Source: Litsea cubeba
Taxonomy: Eukaryota > Streptophyta > Magnoliopsida > Laurales > Lauraceae
Assembly (NCBI GenBank): GCA_012931725.1
Contig: CM022946.1
Span: forward strand, 113,366,050-113,430,049
DNA: 64,000 bases
Direction: 5' to 3'
Positions 34,071-43,968 of the stretch are shown here, piece by piece. Below the pieces are notes generated by a model, which was given only the letters and a program-made list of their open reading frames with translations, did not search any database and was not told the origin of the DNA. Each line of letters begins with the position of its first letter. Within the stretch, counting starts at the first letter, position 1. A program made the position numbers and the translations under genes.

Positions 34071-34690
34071 AAGTTTGCTTGGAACAGTCTCTTCAAGCCC
34101 TCCATTGCTTGCTTTGCTTGGAAGTTGTTCCATAACAAACTCCCTACCAACGATTGGGCGCAATCCATTGGGTTGCAGCTTGCGTCCGCTTGTTACCTCT
34201 GTAGTAAGCACCAAGAATTAGCCTATAGCCTCTTCTTCCTCTGTCCCTTTGCCTTGATCTTCTGGGACTGGTTTAAGCAAAAGGGTAATTTCAGAGCTAC
34301 TGCGGCAGTCACTATGGAGCTCTCTCTCAGCTAGCTAGTTCTTGCTCAAAAGCTAAAAAGGGTCTTGGTGCTCTTTTTCTGGTCGCCCTATTCAGCTTGT
34401 GGAAGGTTAGGAATCTCTCTCTGTTTAGTGGTATTAAGCCTTCTCAAGAAATGGTTTCTAATTTATTCTTGGCAGATGCTTCCCAAGTTCTTGGTAAAAT
34501 GTCTTCTTCTTTCTCTAGCTCTTCTTTGGACTCTTTCTTAGCCTTATGTATCCAGCACTATCCTATTTTGAGATAGTGGGCTTTTCCCTGTTGTGGGGGG
34601 TTTTTTCTTTTGGTTTTCCCTTTTTGGCTGTATCTCCTTTCCTTTTCCTTTCTTTTCAATTCAATTTTGCAACTTAGCAAAAAAAAAAAG
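34071..34690 (+). mobile_element. 5'-truncated L1-type LINE with poly(A) tail
   Basis: From 34071 the sequence encodes KFAWNSLFKPSIACFAWKLF, then LPTNDW, CYLC and SLFFLCPFALIFWDWF. This is the reverse-transcriptase zinc-binding (zf-RVT) domain at the C-terminus of plant LINE ORF2. The frame closes at about 34333. A T/C-rich 3' UTR follows and an A-tract at 34679-34689 is the tail. The 5' end is lost, as is usual for LINE insertions. No clear target duplication was found. Confidence 0.75.
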
Positions 34691-34799
34691 TAATACTGCT
34701 TAATTTGATCAGATCAGGGACCCATTTACCTTACCAGAATTCAATTAAGACTTAAATACATCTAGTACATATTTCACAACAGAACCATAGTTATATCCA

Positions 34800-35686
34800 T
34801 GTAGGTGCAGAAAATAATGACCCACAATAACTGGGGAGCCTTAGAGGACTTATCCAATGATGATGATGACTGGGTGCCGTCCGAAAGCCTGAAAGGGAAG
34901 AACACACGGTCAGAGGACCCTGGCCTGGGCGGCGCAAGGCTCTCCGATTCCAAAGTCAGTGAAGGAACTGGAACAATGGAAGGAGAGGAAGAAGAGAGGC
35001 AGCGTAACAGCTCTATGAGTTGTGTATTGTGCGTACCTTGCATGTGAAATGCAATCCTCTTATAGACGATTTGGAAGATATTTTGGATGATATCTTGGCA
35101 TGGGTCTCATGATTCGACTGGGAAGTCATGATCAGCCCACATTGCAATTAATGCGGTCCAATCTAGCCCACTCTGTATTAAATGCGCGTCGGATCAGCCC
35201 ACGTCGCATTTAATGCGTGTCTTGTTGGGCCAGATCGTGTTGGACGCCTTTGGCGGTAGGGGATCGTGGGATCTGCCCTCGGGCCTTGCCCTGATGTGGC
35301 CTCAACCGCTGGATGCCGCCCTGTCAGGATCTGGCGAAGATTGTGAGCGGCTGGATGTCGCGTCTGTCCCTTTAGCTCGTGCCCCTATCCCTCCACGTAC
35401 CTGGTGACGTGTGGGATGAGGGGCGTGAGTGGAGACTCTTTCTGGCTTCGGCTTCCATCCCGGCTGCTTCAGCCGGGGTGGAGCTTTCTGCCGAAATGGC
35501 ACCCGGGGTGACTCAGTTCGGCGCTAGTGGCCTGGAAATGCCTGACTTCGGCCGGACCTCCTGTCCTGGTAGCCGGGGTGAGCTTGGTGCCACGTGGATG
35601 GCACGCGGATGGCTCGTGAGAGTGCTTAGCCTCATCTGATGGCTGTGATTAGCGTAATCCTGTGGTTCTGGAAATCTCCCCACACA
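34800..35686 (-). repeat. 3' LTR of the gag-only gypsy element (887 bp)
   Basis: On the minus strand it starts TGTGTGGGGAGATTTCC and ends CTGCACCTACA. It is the same length as the copy at 43077-43963. The purine tract GCTAGGGGGCAAT precedes it on the minus strand (35687-35699). Confidence 0.95.
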
Positions 35687-35956
35687 ATTGCCCCCTAGCT
35701 TTTGACCTCTTGAGCGCCTTGGCCTTTAGTGGTTGAAAGCTAGAAGACTCGCCTGGGGATGCGACGGTCATTGCCTGGTGTCGCTTCGACTGTCCTGAAG
35801 CAATGAATGCTCTGTCTTGCCTGTACTGGGAAGCGAGTCGACGGTTACACGCGTCGCCTCTTCACTGATCGCGCTGTCTTATTGATGGAATAGGCGCGGT
35901 TTGCGAAATCCGTCCTTTCGAATTTCGAAAACAGCGCGCGCCGAGGGCTTCTTCTC

Positions 35957-35965
35957 CATAAATAG
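35957..35965 (+). promoter_or_regulatory. TATA-like box of the antisense Transposase_28 gene
   Basis: CATAAATAGGG in a TTCTTCTCC context, about 240 bp upstream of the ATG at 36199, followed by a pyrimidine-rich leader. It is the only TATA-like site in the 500 bp between LTR and ORF, where nothing else is recognised (35700-36198). Confidence 0.45.
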
Positions 35966-36198
35966 GGTCGTCTTCTTCTCTTCTTGTTTCTGATTTCTTT
36001 TCGCCTTCGCCCTCATCTCCGATTTCTGCTCTGTTGCTCAAGATTTTTCTAGCGAGGACGACCGTAGGGCGTGTCTGGATCTGTACTCGAGTCGCCTCTT
36101 TTCGTCTCTGTAAGTCGCTTCACGCCTCTGTGTAGCTTTTTCCTAGGGTTCAGCAGCTTTTAGGGTTTTTTTCTTTTGCTGTATCCTTCTTTCTAGAC

Positions 36199-38738
36199 AT
36201 GGGCACCCCTAGGTTCAATTTAGACTCCGAGGAGGGCATAGCCAGATTTAGGGCTGCCTTTGATATTCCGGAGCGAGTCTTGCTCAAGCCAGCAGACTCC
36301 GTCGACTATGCCACGATGCGCTGGTCCGGCGGCTGGATGCCGTTCCCTCTGATCTCTGTGATCGAGGGCGGGGTCAGATTCCCTCTGCATCCTCTACTTA
36401 GAGCTTGCCTCAGTACCTGGTCCCTTACCCCGTGCCAGCTGATGCCCAATGGCTATAAGGTCATCATGGGCACGGCGAAGCTGAATGAGATTCTGGGGAT
36501 CGACCTAGGTGTCCACGATATCGAGGACACCTATGATATCTGCAAGGCCGGGGAAGGGAAATATTATCTCCGGGTGAAGCCGCAGCGAAGAGGCTTTGTC
36601 CTGGCCTTGGAAGATTCAAGTAAGAATGCCGAAGAAGCCTTCTTCTGCGTCTCGGGGGACTGGGAGTTCGGCGCTGGCGAAAGTAGGAGGCTAGCGGTCC
36701 CGCGCCGCCCTGGGACAGTCCCAAGTAAACATCGCTCCTTTTCATTCATTTTCTTTGCTTGATTTTGACGATGCCGAGCTGACTCCTCTATTGTTTGCTA
36801 TGCAGAGGCAGGTGCGAGACGACGCCGAGCTGCGAGTGAAGGGTGGAGAAGGAACCCCGACGACATTAACAAGGTCGAGAGGTACAAGGGGCACGAGACT
36901 AGGTCGGCCTGGAAGCTGCTCGGATACACGCCGAGATACCGCGGCCACTACTAGAGGACCGGGGTACCCGAGGTGGACGAAGCGCATCCTGATCGTCCAA
37001 CCGTCTCCCTTGCTGTACCTTCCGGGATCCCCTTGAGCGATCCTGCTGCTAGCCGAGCTGCATCTGGATCCGAGGCGTCCACTTCAAGTTCGGAACCGTC
37101 GAACCTGAGGCAGATAGTGGACGCTTATTCTTCCGATCGGGAGGAAGACATGGCGGGAAGGTCGAGGGAGCCTGCCGTCAAGGACCTAGCGGCCAAGTTC
37201 AGGCGGGGGCCCTCTTCCTCTGCGACGCCATCTCCTACCAGCACCCGAGCAGCTTCGAGCTCGGGAGGTGCTGGCGACACTTCCGCTCCTGCTCCGGCTT
37301 CTGCTCCTGCTCCTGCTCCTGCTTCGAATGCGGGAGTTCGGCGACGCTCGCCGGAGCGCCCGAGGGAGGGGTCCCCGCCTAGGAAGAAGTCCAAGGCGGG
37401 AGAGAAGGATTCAGGGGCCGAACAGCCTCCGAAGAGTAAGACCCCTGCGCGGGCCCCCGGAGCCAAGGTTCCAACGGACAAGAGTGCACCGGCTGAGAAG
37501 AGTGCTCCAGCTGAAAAGAGCGTGCCGGCGGGCGGGACGTCAGGCGGGACGACTCGCGAGCTGACGATCTCGGTGGGGCAAGGGTCTGGATCGGCCTCCA
37601 GACCCCGAAGTGCCCTAACCCATGGAGGCCGAGGATGGAGACTCAGCCCGGTAAGCCTCTGAACGTCGAGGACCGGCTGATGGGGAAAGCCGAGGTGATC
37701 GGGGCTCTCTCCAAGGTCTGTGCTCTGCCACGAGACATGGAGATGCACGAGAGGTTCGACGATGAGAGCCTGATGGTTTCGGCGATCCAGGCCAACCTCC
37801 CGGTAAGTGTTTTCAGCGTTTTTCTCTAAGTAACGCAGCTTGACTACCCCGGTTTGACCCACTTTTTCCACTTGCAGAACGTGCAGAGGCTCCTGACCGT
37901 GGTGGGAAGGAGCGACAGGAACGCGACGAGGGTCTCCCAGTTGGAGTCCGAGAGAGACAAGCTGAAGAAGGAACTGGAGGAGCTGTAGGCGGGAGTGGAG
38001 CAGATGAAGAAAGCCAGCGCTGATGAGGCTACTCGACTGGCATCGGCTCTGGCTGATGTCGCCGAACTTACGTCGAAGGCCAATCATCTGAAGGGCGAGG
38101 TCTGGGCGAGGAACAAGAAGACCGCCGAGCTGGAGTCGGAATTGGCAAGATTGAAGGCTGAATCGACGGCTGAGGGGACGAGGCTGCACGGTGAAGTGCT
38201 GGCTGGGCGAGCCGAAACAGCGAGGCTGAAGAAGGAGAACGCCGAGCTGGAGAAGGAGAAGGCCTCTCTTCTGTCCGAGGCCCAGTCCGCCTTCCAGGAT
38301 GGGGTGGATCACGCCACTGAGCTGTATGAGAAGCAGGTGGAGGAGATCACCGCCATCCTATTCGAGGAAGGATGCCTGGCCGCACTGAGACGTGCGGGGG
38401 TCCCCGAAGACCATCCTGTCTATCGGGACCTGCCGAAGTACTCGGGCTCGGCTCCTGAGACGAGCTCCGCTCCTGCAGCCGAAAGTGCCCCAGTTGAAGC
38501 TCCTGCAATCGCTCCTGCTGCTGACGACGCTCCAGCTGCCCCGGTCTTGAGCGATGCCCCGGTCGCCAGTGATGCTCCGGCCGTGCCTCAGGGTGAGACC
38601 TCTTCTGCTCCTGGTTCGGGCGAGGTACCGGTCGAAGCCTCCTCTGCTAGCGATGCTCCAAGCAAGGTCACGATTTCGGCCGAGTCCGCTGGTCCATCAG
38701 ATACGGTGATCGACCTAGTGGAGTCGCCGAAACCATAG
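36199..38738 (+). pseudogene. Antisense spliced gene, 'putative gypsy type' Transposase_28-domain protein with coiled coil
   Basis: ATG at 36199 (ACATGGGCACC). Exon 1 (to about 36725) encodes the Transposase_28-like domain: FDIPERVLLKPAD, IEGGVRFPLHPLLRACLS, TPCQLMPNGYKVIMG. The GTAAAC…TGCAG intron (about 36726-36803) restores the frame into exon 2, which encodes KVERYKGHETRSAWKLLG and an Ala/Pro/Ser-rich linker with PPRKKSKAGEK, a likely NLS. A frame change lies within 37560-37660. A second intron (GTAAGT…CTTGCAG, about 37803-37878) leads to the last exon, a coiled coil (LESERDKLKKELEEL, ARLKAES, RLKKENAELEKEK) and an Ala/Pro tail ending VIDLVESPKP at 38738. In-frame TAG codons lie at 36952-36954 and 37986-37988. 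Proteins of this plan are common in plant genomes as uncharacterised transposon-associated proteins. Function is unknown. Confidence 0.72.
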
Positions 38739-39236
38739 TAGCCGGGCTCCTCTGTATTTCTGTCTTCTTGCATGAAATGTTTTTTGCTTCTTAGCCTTGT
38801 AATATTCTCTATCGATTCAATGAAAGTCGGGCTTCTTTACTTGTGCATTTTTACTCTGCATTTGTTTCTCCTTCATTTCTGGATGTGCATTGAATGGTGC
38901 TTGAATGCCTTTAATATAACGCGTGACTCTTGAGGCAGAAGGAGTCAAACGGTCCTCGTAGCTGTCCGTGCCAATTCTCCGTATTCTGGAGGCCATAAAT
39001 AGTAGTAAACATGGTGGCACGGCCTATGAGGGAAATGGATGGATGTCTCCACGTGGCGCCCTAGGGATCGCTGGTCACCAGTCGTGCATCCCGAGTAACG
39101 CGTGGGAGACTTCGCCCCCATAACTTCCTTCGGAGGCTGAGCCCTTCTTCTTCCTATAAGTAGGGGCGACAGGCTCACCATGGGCGATGGAAAGAACAGA
39201 ACGTAGGATAGCTTGAATCACATAGACATAGGAATC
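38739..39236 (+). other. Spacer with a TATA box (CTATAAGTA, 39154-39162)
   Basis: Contains the 3' UTR of the Transposase_28 gene (T-rich stretch, TGTAATATT near 38800) and then a second promoter-like segment, CTTCCTATAAGTAGGGGC. That segment is about 80 bp upstream of the small ORF at 39237. Confidence 0.45.
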
Positions 39237-39500
39237 ATGCTGGTAGATATTCTGCAGTCTTTGATCCGGGGGGAAACGTTGCGCCTGTGGACGGCTTTCT
39301 CCAAGGGGGGAAGCCTGTCGTGGTCTGCGCACTCTCTGAAGGAACTCCCCGTGGACCACACGCTCTCTGAACGCGGGTTCATGGCCGACCGCCCCTGGTC
39401 AGGTTTCGTTGATGGAGAGAAGAAGAGGAAGAGGGGCGGTGGCGCATTCTCGTCCGACACGGTCCGACGTCTTGGAGTATGCAGCCCGAAGAGTGAGTGA
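39237..39500 (+). CDS. Unrecognised 87-residue basic protein
   Basis: An ATG ORF (MLVDILQSLIRGETLRL…) with the basic patch EKKRKRGGG and the end VCSPKSE. I do not recognise it. In its favour it has a transcription-unit layout: TATA box at 39154-39162, ATG 75-80 bp downstream, and an AATAAA signal at 39592-39597 about 90 bp after the stop. It has the same orientation as the Transposase_28 gene and is antisense to gag and the element. Against it, the ORF is short and its GC-rich setting makes chance ORFs likely. It may instead be a first exon or a remnant of a larger gene. Confidence 0.35.
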   Translation: MLVDILQSLIRGETLRLWTAFSKGGSLSWSAHSLKELPVDHTLSERGFMADRPWSGFVDGEKKRKRGGGAFSSDTVRRLGVCSPKSE

Positions 39501-39892
39501 AGATCATAGTCTCCCAGTTTTCTTTATTTTCTGTTTTTAGAGGACTGTGATCCTCCTTTCTGTACTTTGCTTTCTGTTCTGTAATTCTTATAATAAAACA
39601 GTTTACAATGAATAAAAAGGAGGAATTATGTGATCACCCAAACTGTGTACAGTGCTTTTGAGTTCTTTTTCTCTTTCTTTGCACTGTTCTGGAATGCTTG
39701 CATTTTTGTGTGTTTGAGTGCTGGCACAGCTCTCTTCCTCTGGAAAGCTGCCCTTGGCCGAAATGGCCGGCTTTGGCCGAGACGAGCTGCCTTGTGCCGA
39801 AGTGGAGTCATCATTCCGCTGGTCTTGGCTGTGGAAGCGTGAGCCCGGAAATGATCTTTGAGGGGTGTAAAAACCCTGTTTTTAGGAATCCG

Positions 39893-40260
39893 GCCGAGTG
39901 TCCGAACTCGAGGCCTTCTCCAGGGTCCAGGACCCGGAGCTTTAGGAAACGACCGAGTCTGGACTCGAGGCCTTTTCCAGGGCGGTAGACCCGTGGGTTC
40001 AAAACCCGAGGACTTTAGGAATTCGGCCGAGTGTAAGAACTCCAGGCTGTATCCAGGGCGTAGACCCATGCTGTCCGGCCGAGTGTCCGAACTCGAGGCC
40101 TTCTCCAGGGTCCAGGACCCGGAGCTTTAGGAAACGACCGAGTCTGGACTCGAGGCCTTTTCCAGGGCGGTAGACCCGTGGGTTCAAAACCCGAGGACTT
40201 TAGGAATTCGGCCGAGTGTAAGAACTCCAGGCTGTATCCAGGGCGTAGACCCATGTGGAT
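39893..40260. repeat. Two tandem ~185-bp units
   Basis: TCCGAACTCGAGGCCTTCTCC occurs at 39901 and 40086 (period 185), each followed by CAGGACCCGGAGCTTTAGG, GACCGAGTCTGGACTCGAGG and AACTCCAGGCTGTATCCAGG. Each ~185-bp unit looks like two or three diverged 78-bp units of the next array. Confidence 0.85.
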
Positions 40261-40261
40261 G

Positions 40262-41117
40262 GGTAAAAACCCTGAGTTTAGGAATTCGCCGAGTGTCCGA
40301 ACTCGAGGCCTTTTCCAGGGTTGTTAACCCTTGTAGATGGGTGAAAACCCTGAGTTTAGGAGTTGGCCGAGTGTCCGAACTCGGGGCCTTTTCCAGGGCT
40401 GTTAACCCTTGTAGATGGGTGAAGACCCTGAGTTTAGGAATTGGCCGAGTGTCCGAACTCGAGGCCTTTTCCAGGGCTGTTAACCCTTGTAGATGGGTGA
40501 AAACCCTGAGTTTAGGAATTGGCCGAGTGTCCGAACTCGGGGCCTTTTCCAGGGCTGTTAACCCTTGTAGATGGGTGAAGACCCTGAGTTTAGGAATTGG
40601 CCGAGTGTCCGACTCGAGGCCTTTTCCAGGGCTGTTAACCCTTGGAGATGGGTGAAGACCCTGAGTTTAGGAATTGGCCAAGTGTCCGAACTCGAGGCCT
40701 TTTCCAGGGCTGTTAACCCTTGGAGATGGGTGAAGACCCTGAGTTTAGGAATTGGCCGAGTGTCCGAACTCGAGGCCTTTTCCAGGGCTGTTAACCCTTG
40801 GAGATGGGTGAAGACCCTGAGTTTAGGAATTGGCCGAGTGTCCGAACTCGGGGCCTTTTCCAGGGCTGTTAACCCTTGTAGATGGGTGAAAACCCTGAGT
40901 TTAGGAATTGGCCGAGTGTCCGACTCGAGGCCTTTTCCAGGGCTGTTAACCCTTGGAGATGGGTGAAGACCCTGAGTTTAGGAATTGGCCGAGTGTCCGA
41001 ACTCGAGGCCTTTTCCAGGGCTGTTAACCCTTGGAGATGGGTGAAGACCCTGAGTTTAGGAATTGGCCGAGTGTCCGAACTCGAGGCCTTTTCCAGGGCT
41101 GTTAACCCTTGTAGCCG
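40262..41117. repeat. Eleven-copy ~78-bp tandem array in place of pol
   Basis: The unit is CTGAGTTTAGGAATTGGCC, GAGTGTCCGAACTCGAGGCC, TTTTCCAGGGCTGTTAACCC, TTGTAGATGGGTGAAGACC. Period is 77-79 bp with near identity between neighbours. The array occupies the place downstream of gag where pol would lie. Because 78 is a multiple of three, open frames with a 26-residue repeat appear on the plus strand, but they have no sign of being a gene. Confidence 0.9.
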
Positions 41118-41242
41118 AAGTCGATCAAAGAGAGATGACAGATTGATGACGGGGCGAAAGCTATTTCCATTGATTCAGAGATTCATTACATCTTTTAGAA
41201 ACTGAAAATTGAATTTCTTGGGAGCTGAGGACGCCAGCTGGA

Positions 41243-43006
41243 TCACGTAATGATCTTCTCCGAATCCTCACTGTCTGGAACCTGGGCTGCGCTCTGGTGA
41301 ACTCGGCCCTCGCTGCCGCCAGCATCTCCTGCCTCAACGAACTCTGGAATGTGGCCTTCTTCGGCCAACTTCTCCAGATACCACTACAAAGAGTTGCAGT
41401 CCTTGGTCTTGTGCCCGCTACCTTTGTGGTAAGAGCAGTAGAGCTTGCTCCGGCTGCCGGAGGCGGGCTCATTCCTCAAGGGCGGAGGCCACTTGAAGAA
41501 TGGCTTGGTCTTTATCTTGGTCAGGATACGGTAGATCGGCTCCTTGAAGACGACGTTGACGCTCTGACTGGCACTGGTGGGAGGTCTGGGCTGCCAGGTG
41601 CCCCCAGATCTGGACGACGCAGGCTTCGCCGAACTGGAGACCCAGGCCTGCTTGGGCTCCTGCTTCTGGAAGGGCCTCCCGCCTCCCTGCCGAGGCTGGC
41701 TACTCTTCTGCTCGGGCTCCGGATGCCCGTCCTGATCCCTGGCTCGGATCTCGTCTTCCTCCTGGGCGATGAAGCGCTTTACCCGGGACATCAACTCTGG
41801 CATGGATTCTGGGGGGTTCCCGGCCAAGTCCTTCCGCAAATCGTGGCCGGGGATCATGGCATGCTGGAAGGCGTAGATTGCTATCTCTTCCCTGGTGCCC
41901 TCAATCTGGCTGTAGACCACCCAGAATCGTTGGGCGAAGTTGGCGAGGGTCTCACCCTGCTTCATTCTCAGGGCGAGGAGGTCCCCTTCCTTCTTGGGGA
42001 CGACGCTGTAGGCCTGGAACTTCTTCAGGAAGGAGAGCTGGAGCTCCTTCCAACTCGAAATGGACTTCACTGGGAGAGAACAGAACCACTTCAGGGGGAG
42101 GTCACCCAAACTGGAGGAGAAGATTTTGCAGTTCAGGTGACGCTCGTTCCCCCAGATGGACATCTTCTGGGAGAAGTGTCGGAGGTGAGCGGATGGGTCC
42201 GACAGTCCGTCGTAGGGGACGAACCGCGGGACAGAGAGTTTCCTGGGCAAGGGGGTGCGCTCGATGTCTTTTGTGAAGGGTGAGCCCCCCAGATCGGTGT
42301 GACCACAGATCTGCTTCTGGTCCCGCGCGTCCAGGTTATGCTGAAGAGCAAGCCTGACGCGCTTGTCGAACCGCTCTTGCTCATCGTCCTTCTCTGGGGT
42401 CTGGGCTCTGGGCTTTCGCTTGGAGTGGTTCGGGGTTCGATGGCTATGAGCTCGGCCATCGCGGCTATGATGACTTCGGCTGTTGCTCGAGCCTTCGTCA
42501 TGAATCTGGCTCCGTTTATGGTCCAGATGGTTCCTGAGATCTTCGCGGGGTGGCTGGGCTGCCCTGCTGGGGGCGTCCCTCTTTTTCCCTTGAGGCTCAG
42601 AGACCTGCCTCAAGGAGGCAGTTTGCGCTGCCCTCAGCTGCTGCTGGAGCTCGCGAATCAGCTGCTCTTGCCTCTGGAGGAGAGTAGTTTGGGCTTCGAC
42701 AACCCCTCCAGCGGCAGGGGGTTGAGCGTGGCGCGTCTCTCCTACGGCCACGGCTTTGTCCTTCCGAGGACGATCATGCCGACGCTCATCGCGTCTGGGT
42801 GGCATGACTTCTTCTGCTGAGATCGAGGCCTCGAGCCCCTCTTGGAGGGGGAACTCGACAAAGAGCTGAGAGCCTAAGCGGCCCTCGCCTGCGGACGTGC
42901 CATGCACCGTGCGGGAGCGCCCTTGAGGAGGGACGTCAGTTGACGGTGGTGGCAGCTCAAGCGCTGCTCTCGAGGACTCTACACCCTTCCTAGCCTTCGG
43001 AGGCAT
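41243..43006 (-). pseudogene. gag: Gag protein of the gag-only gypsy element, one amber codon
   Basis: ATG at 43006, about 70 bp after the LTR end. It has a Glu/Arg/Ser-rich N-terminal part with a Gln-rich coiled coil (LLQRQEQLIRELQQQL, ~residue 110). The capsid-type gag domain has LSDPSAHLRHF, SLGDLPLKWF, LKKFQAYSV and MKQGETLANFAQRF (~270-400). A zinc-knuckle-like CSYHKGSGHKTKDC lies near the end. A TAG at 41384-41386 follows …CNSL. The same frame continues with WYLEKLAEEGHIPEF to a TGA at 41243-41245, and WYLEKLAEEG-type ends are usual in such gags, so the TAG looks like a nonsense mutation near the end. The capsid and knuckle are intact, so the truncated product (540 residues) may still work. 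Confidence 0.85.
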
Positions 43007-43058
43007 GGCTTCTGAGAGATTGAGGTTAAAAAAGTTGGGAAGGTTGGGATATTACTTT

Positions 43059-43074
43059 CCCACAGACGGCGCCA
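43059..43074 (-). promoter_or_regulatory. Primer binding site of the gag-only gypsy element
   Basis: On the minus strand TGGCGCCGTCTGTGGG starts two bases after the 5' LTR end. This is a widespread plant Ty3/gypsy primer-site sequence and fixes the orientation of the element. Confidence 0.85.
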
Positions 43075-43076
43075 AT

Positions 43077-43963
43077 TGTAGGTGCAGAAAATAATGGCCC
43101 ACAATAACTGGGGAGCCTTAGAGGACTTATCCAATGATGATGATGACTGGGTGCCGTCCGAAAGCCTGAAAGGGAAGAACACACGGTCAGAGGACCCTGG
43201 CCTGGGCGGCGCAAGGCTCTCCGATGCCAAAGTCAGTGAAGGAACTGGAACAATGGAAGGAGAGGAAGAAGAGAGGCAGAGTAACAGCTCTATGAGTTGT
43301 GTATTGTGCGTACCTTGCATGTGAAATGCAATCCTCTTATAGACGATTTGGAAGATATTTTGGATGATATCTTGGCATGGGTCTCATGATTCGACTGGGA
43401 AGTCATGATCAGCCCACGTTGCAATTAATGCGGTCCAATCTAGCCCACTCTGCATTAAATGCGCGTCGGATCAGCCCACGTCGCATTTAATGCGTGTCTT
43501 GTTGGGCCAGATCGTGTTGGACGCCTTTGGCGGTAGGGGATCGTGGGATCTGCCCTCGGGCCTTGCCCTGATGTGGCCTCAATCGCTGGATGCCGCCCTG
43601 TCAGGATCTGGCGAAGATTGTGAGCGGCTGGATGTCGCGTCTGTCCCTTTAGCTCGTGCCCCTATCCCTCCACGTGCCTGGTGACGTGGGGGATGAGGGG
43701 CGTGAGTGGAGACTCTTTCTAGCTTCGGCTTCCATCCCGGCTGCTTCAGCCGGGGTGGAGCTTTCTGCCGAAATGGCACCCGGGGTGACTCAGTTCGGCG
43801 CTAGTGGCCTGGAAATGCCTGACTTCGGCCGGACCTCCTGTCCTGGTAGCCGGGGTGAGCTTGGTGCCACGTGGATGGCACGCGGATGGCTCGTGAGAGT
43901 GCTTAGCCTCATCTGATGGCTGTGATTAGCGTAATCCTGTGGTTCTGGAAATCTCCCCACACA
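43077..43963 (-). repeat. 5' LTR of the gag-only gypsy element (887 bp)
   Basis: Same termini and length as 34800-35686, with nine substitutions counted by eye. ATCCA follows at 43964-43968. Confidence 0.95.
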
Positions 43964-43968
43964 ATCCA

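Larger units (their letters stand above)
34800..43963 (-). mobile_element. Young gag-only (TR-GAG-like) Ty3/gypsy element, 9164 bp, TSD ATCCA
   Basis: Two 887-bp direct repeats bound the element and are flanked by ATCCA on both sides (34795-34799 and 43964-43968). On the minus strand the order is 5' LTR, TGGCGCCGTCTGTGGG primer site, gag, tandem repeats, small antisense ORF, antisense Transposase_28 gene, purine tract (AGGGGGCAAT) and 3' LTR. No protease, RT or integrase is present. The LTRs differ by about nine substitutions and no length change (about 1%), so insertion is recent. Gag-only elements need pol from an autonomous relative. Confidence 0.92.

Noticed and set aside
37125..38312. 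395-codon minus-strand ORF
   Set aside because: Shadow of the Transposase_28 gene in GC-rich sequence; crosses its intron and shows no domain.
40293..41205. Plus-strand ORFs with 26-residue repeats as a protein gene
   Set aside because: Frames break where unit length is 77 or 79 bp; no start context or flanking coding sequence.
41297..42283. 328-codon plus-strand ORF
   Set aside because: Shadow of gag, which has the capsid and zinc-knuckle motifs on the minus strand.
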